13,906 bases of DNA. Source: JABCPE02 sp963506915 (lineage in GTDB: Bacteria > Bacteroidota > Bacteroidia > Flavobacteriales > Weeksellaceae). Shown here piece after piece: positions 13,887 to 13,906 of the stretch (position 1 is the stretch's first letter; each line of letters opens with the position of its first letter). The notes under the pieces were generated by a model. The model did no database searches. It worked only from the letters and a program-made list of their open reading frames with translations, and was not told where the DNA came from. Where the stretch lies: contig CAUORE010000043.1 in NCBI GenBank assembly GCA_963506915.1, positions 1 to 13,906 of the forward strand, in the 5' to 3' direction. The position numbers and the translations under genes are program-made.

Positions 13887-13906
13887 AACAAAATGAAATA
13901 TTATAA
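13887..13906 (+). repeat. Direct repeat at gene starts, copy 2
   Basis: Identical to 13201-13220, as far as the window extends. It places an ATG at 13893 followed by the same first codons as the preceding gene. Confidence 0.85.
13893..13906 (+). CDS. Start of a tandem paralog, truncated by window end
   Basis: ATG at 13893 begins MKYY, the same as the gene at 13207, with the same upstream bases and 14 bases after that gene's stop. Only the first four complete codons are visible, so the identity of the rest is inference from the shared start. Confidence 0.55.

Noticed and set aside
1..13906. CRISPR array, insertion sequence or phage genes
   Set aside because: No regularly spaced repeats, transposase motifs, terminal inverted repeats or phage proteins were found on either strand.

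Overview
The window looks like a chromosomal segment of a member of the Bacteroidota, class Flavobacteriia, probably near Chryseobacterium and the Weeksellaceae. The base composition is AT-rich and Shine-Dalgarno sequences are essentially absent. Several genes have the Bacteroidota-type promoter TTTG-N19-TAnnTTTG, and the housekeeping proteins read as flavobacterial. The genus is inference; no search was run.

Left part, minus strand (1-4335): a tRNA-Leu(CAA) with its own near-perfect promoter, a PhnP-like metallo-beta-lactamase-fold hydrolase, and the conserved translation operon thrS-infC-rpmI-rplT. The operon is driven by a promoter just upstream of thrS and closed by a hairpin terminator after rplT. 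infC probably starts at a non-AUG codon, and the 119-base rpmI-rplT gap could hold a regulatory RNA element.

Middle part, plus strand (4357-11973): a family-6 hypoxanthine/uracil DNA glycosylase gene diverges from thrS. It is followed by queA (queuosine synthesis), a nitroreductase-family oxidoreductase and a terminator. Next come rlmN, an AEC-family permease and a secreted predicted beta-propeller protein in a tight run, then a long-chain polyprenyl diphosphate synthase, trxB and crcB in a second tight run. These are ordinary core functions: RNA modification, quinone side-chain synthesis, thiol redox balance and fluoride export.

Right part, plus strand (12038-13906): a tRNA-Ser(TGA) with a perfect promoter and a strong terminator, then a switch to accessory content. 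The first accessory gene resembles the PoNe-immunity (PoNi, DUF1910/DUF1911) family. Its natural ATG and first codons lie in a different frame from the body of the gene, so it carries a frameshift at the 5' end. It is followed by a second probable immunity-type protein. The window ends inside the start of a third gene whose first bases repeat the start of the second, which suggests a tandem array of paralogs. No toxin gene is visible, so this is best read as the edge of an immunity-gene cluster next to a tRNA. This is the least ordinary part of the window.
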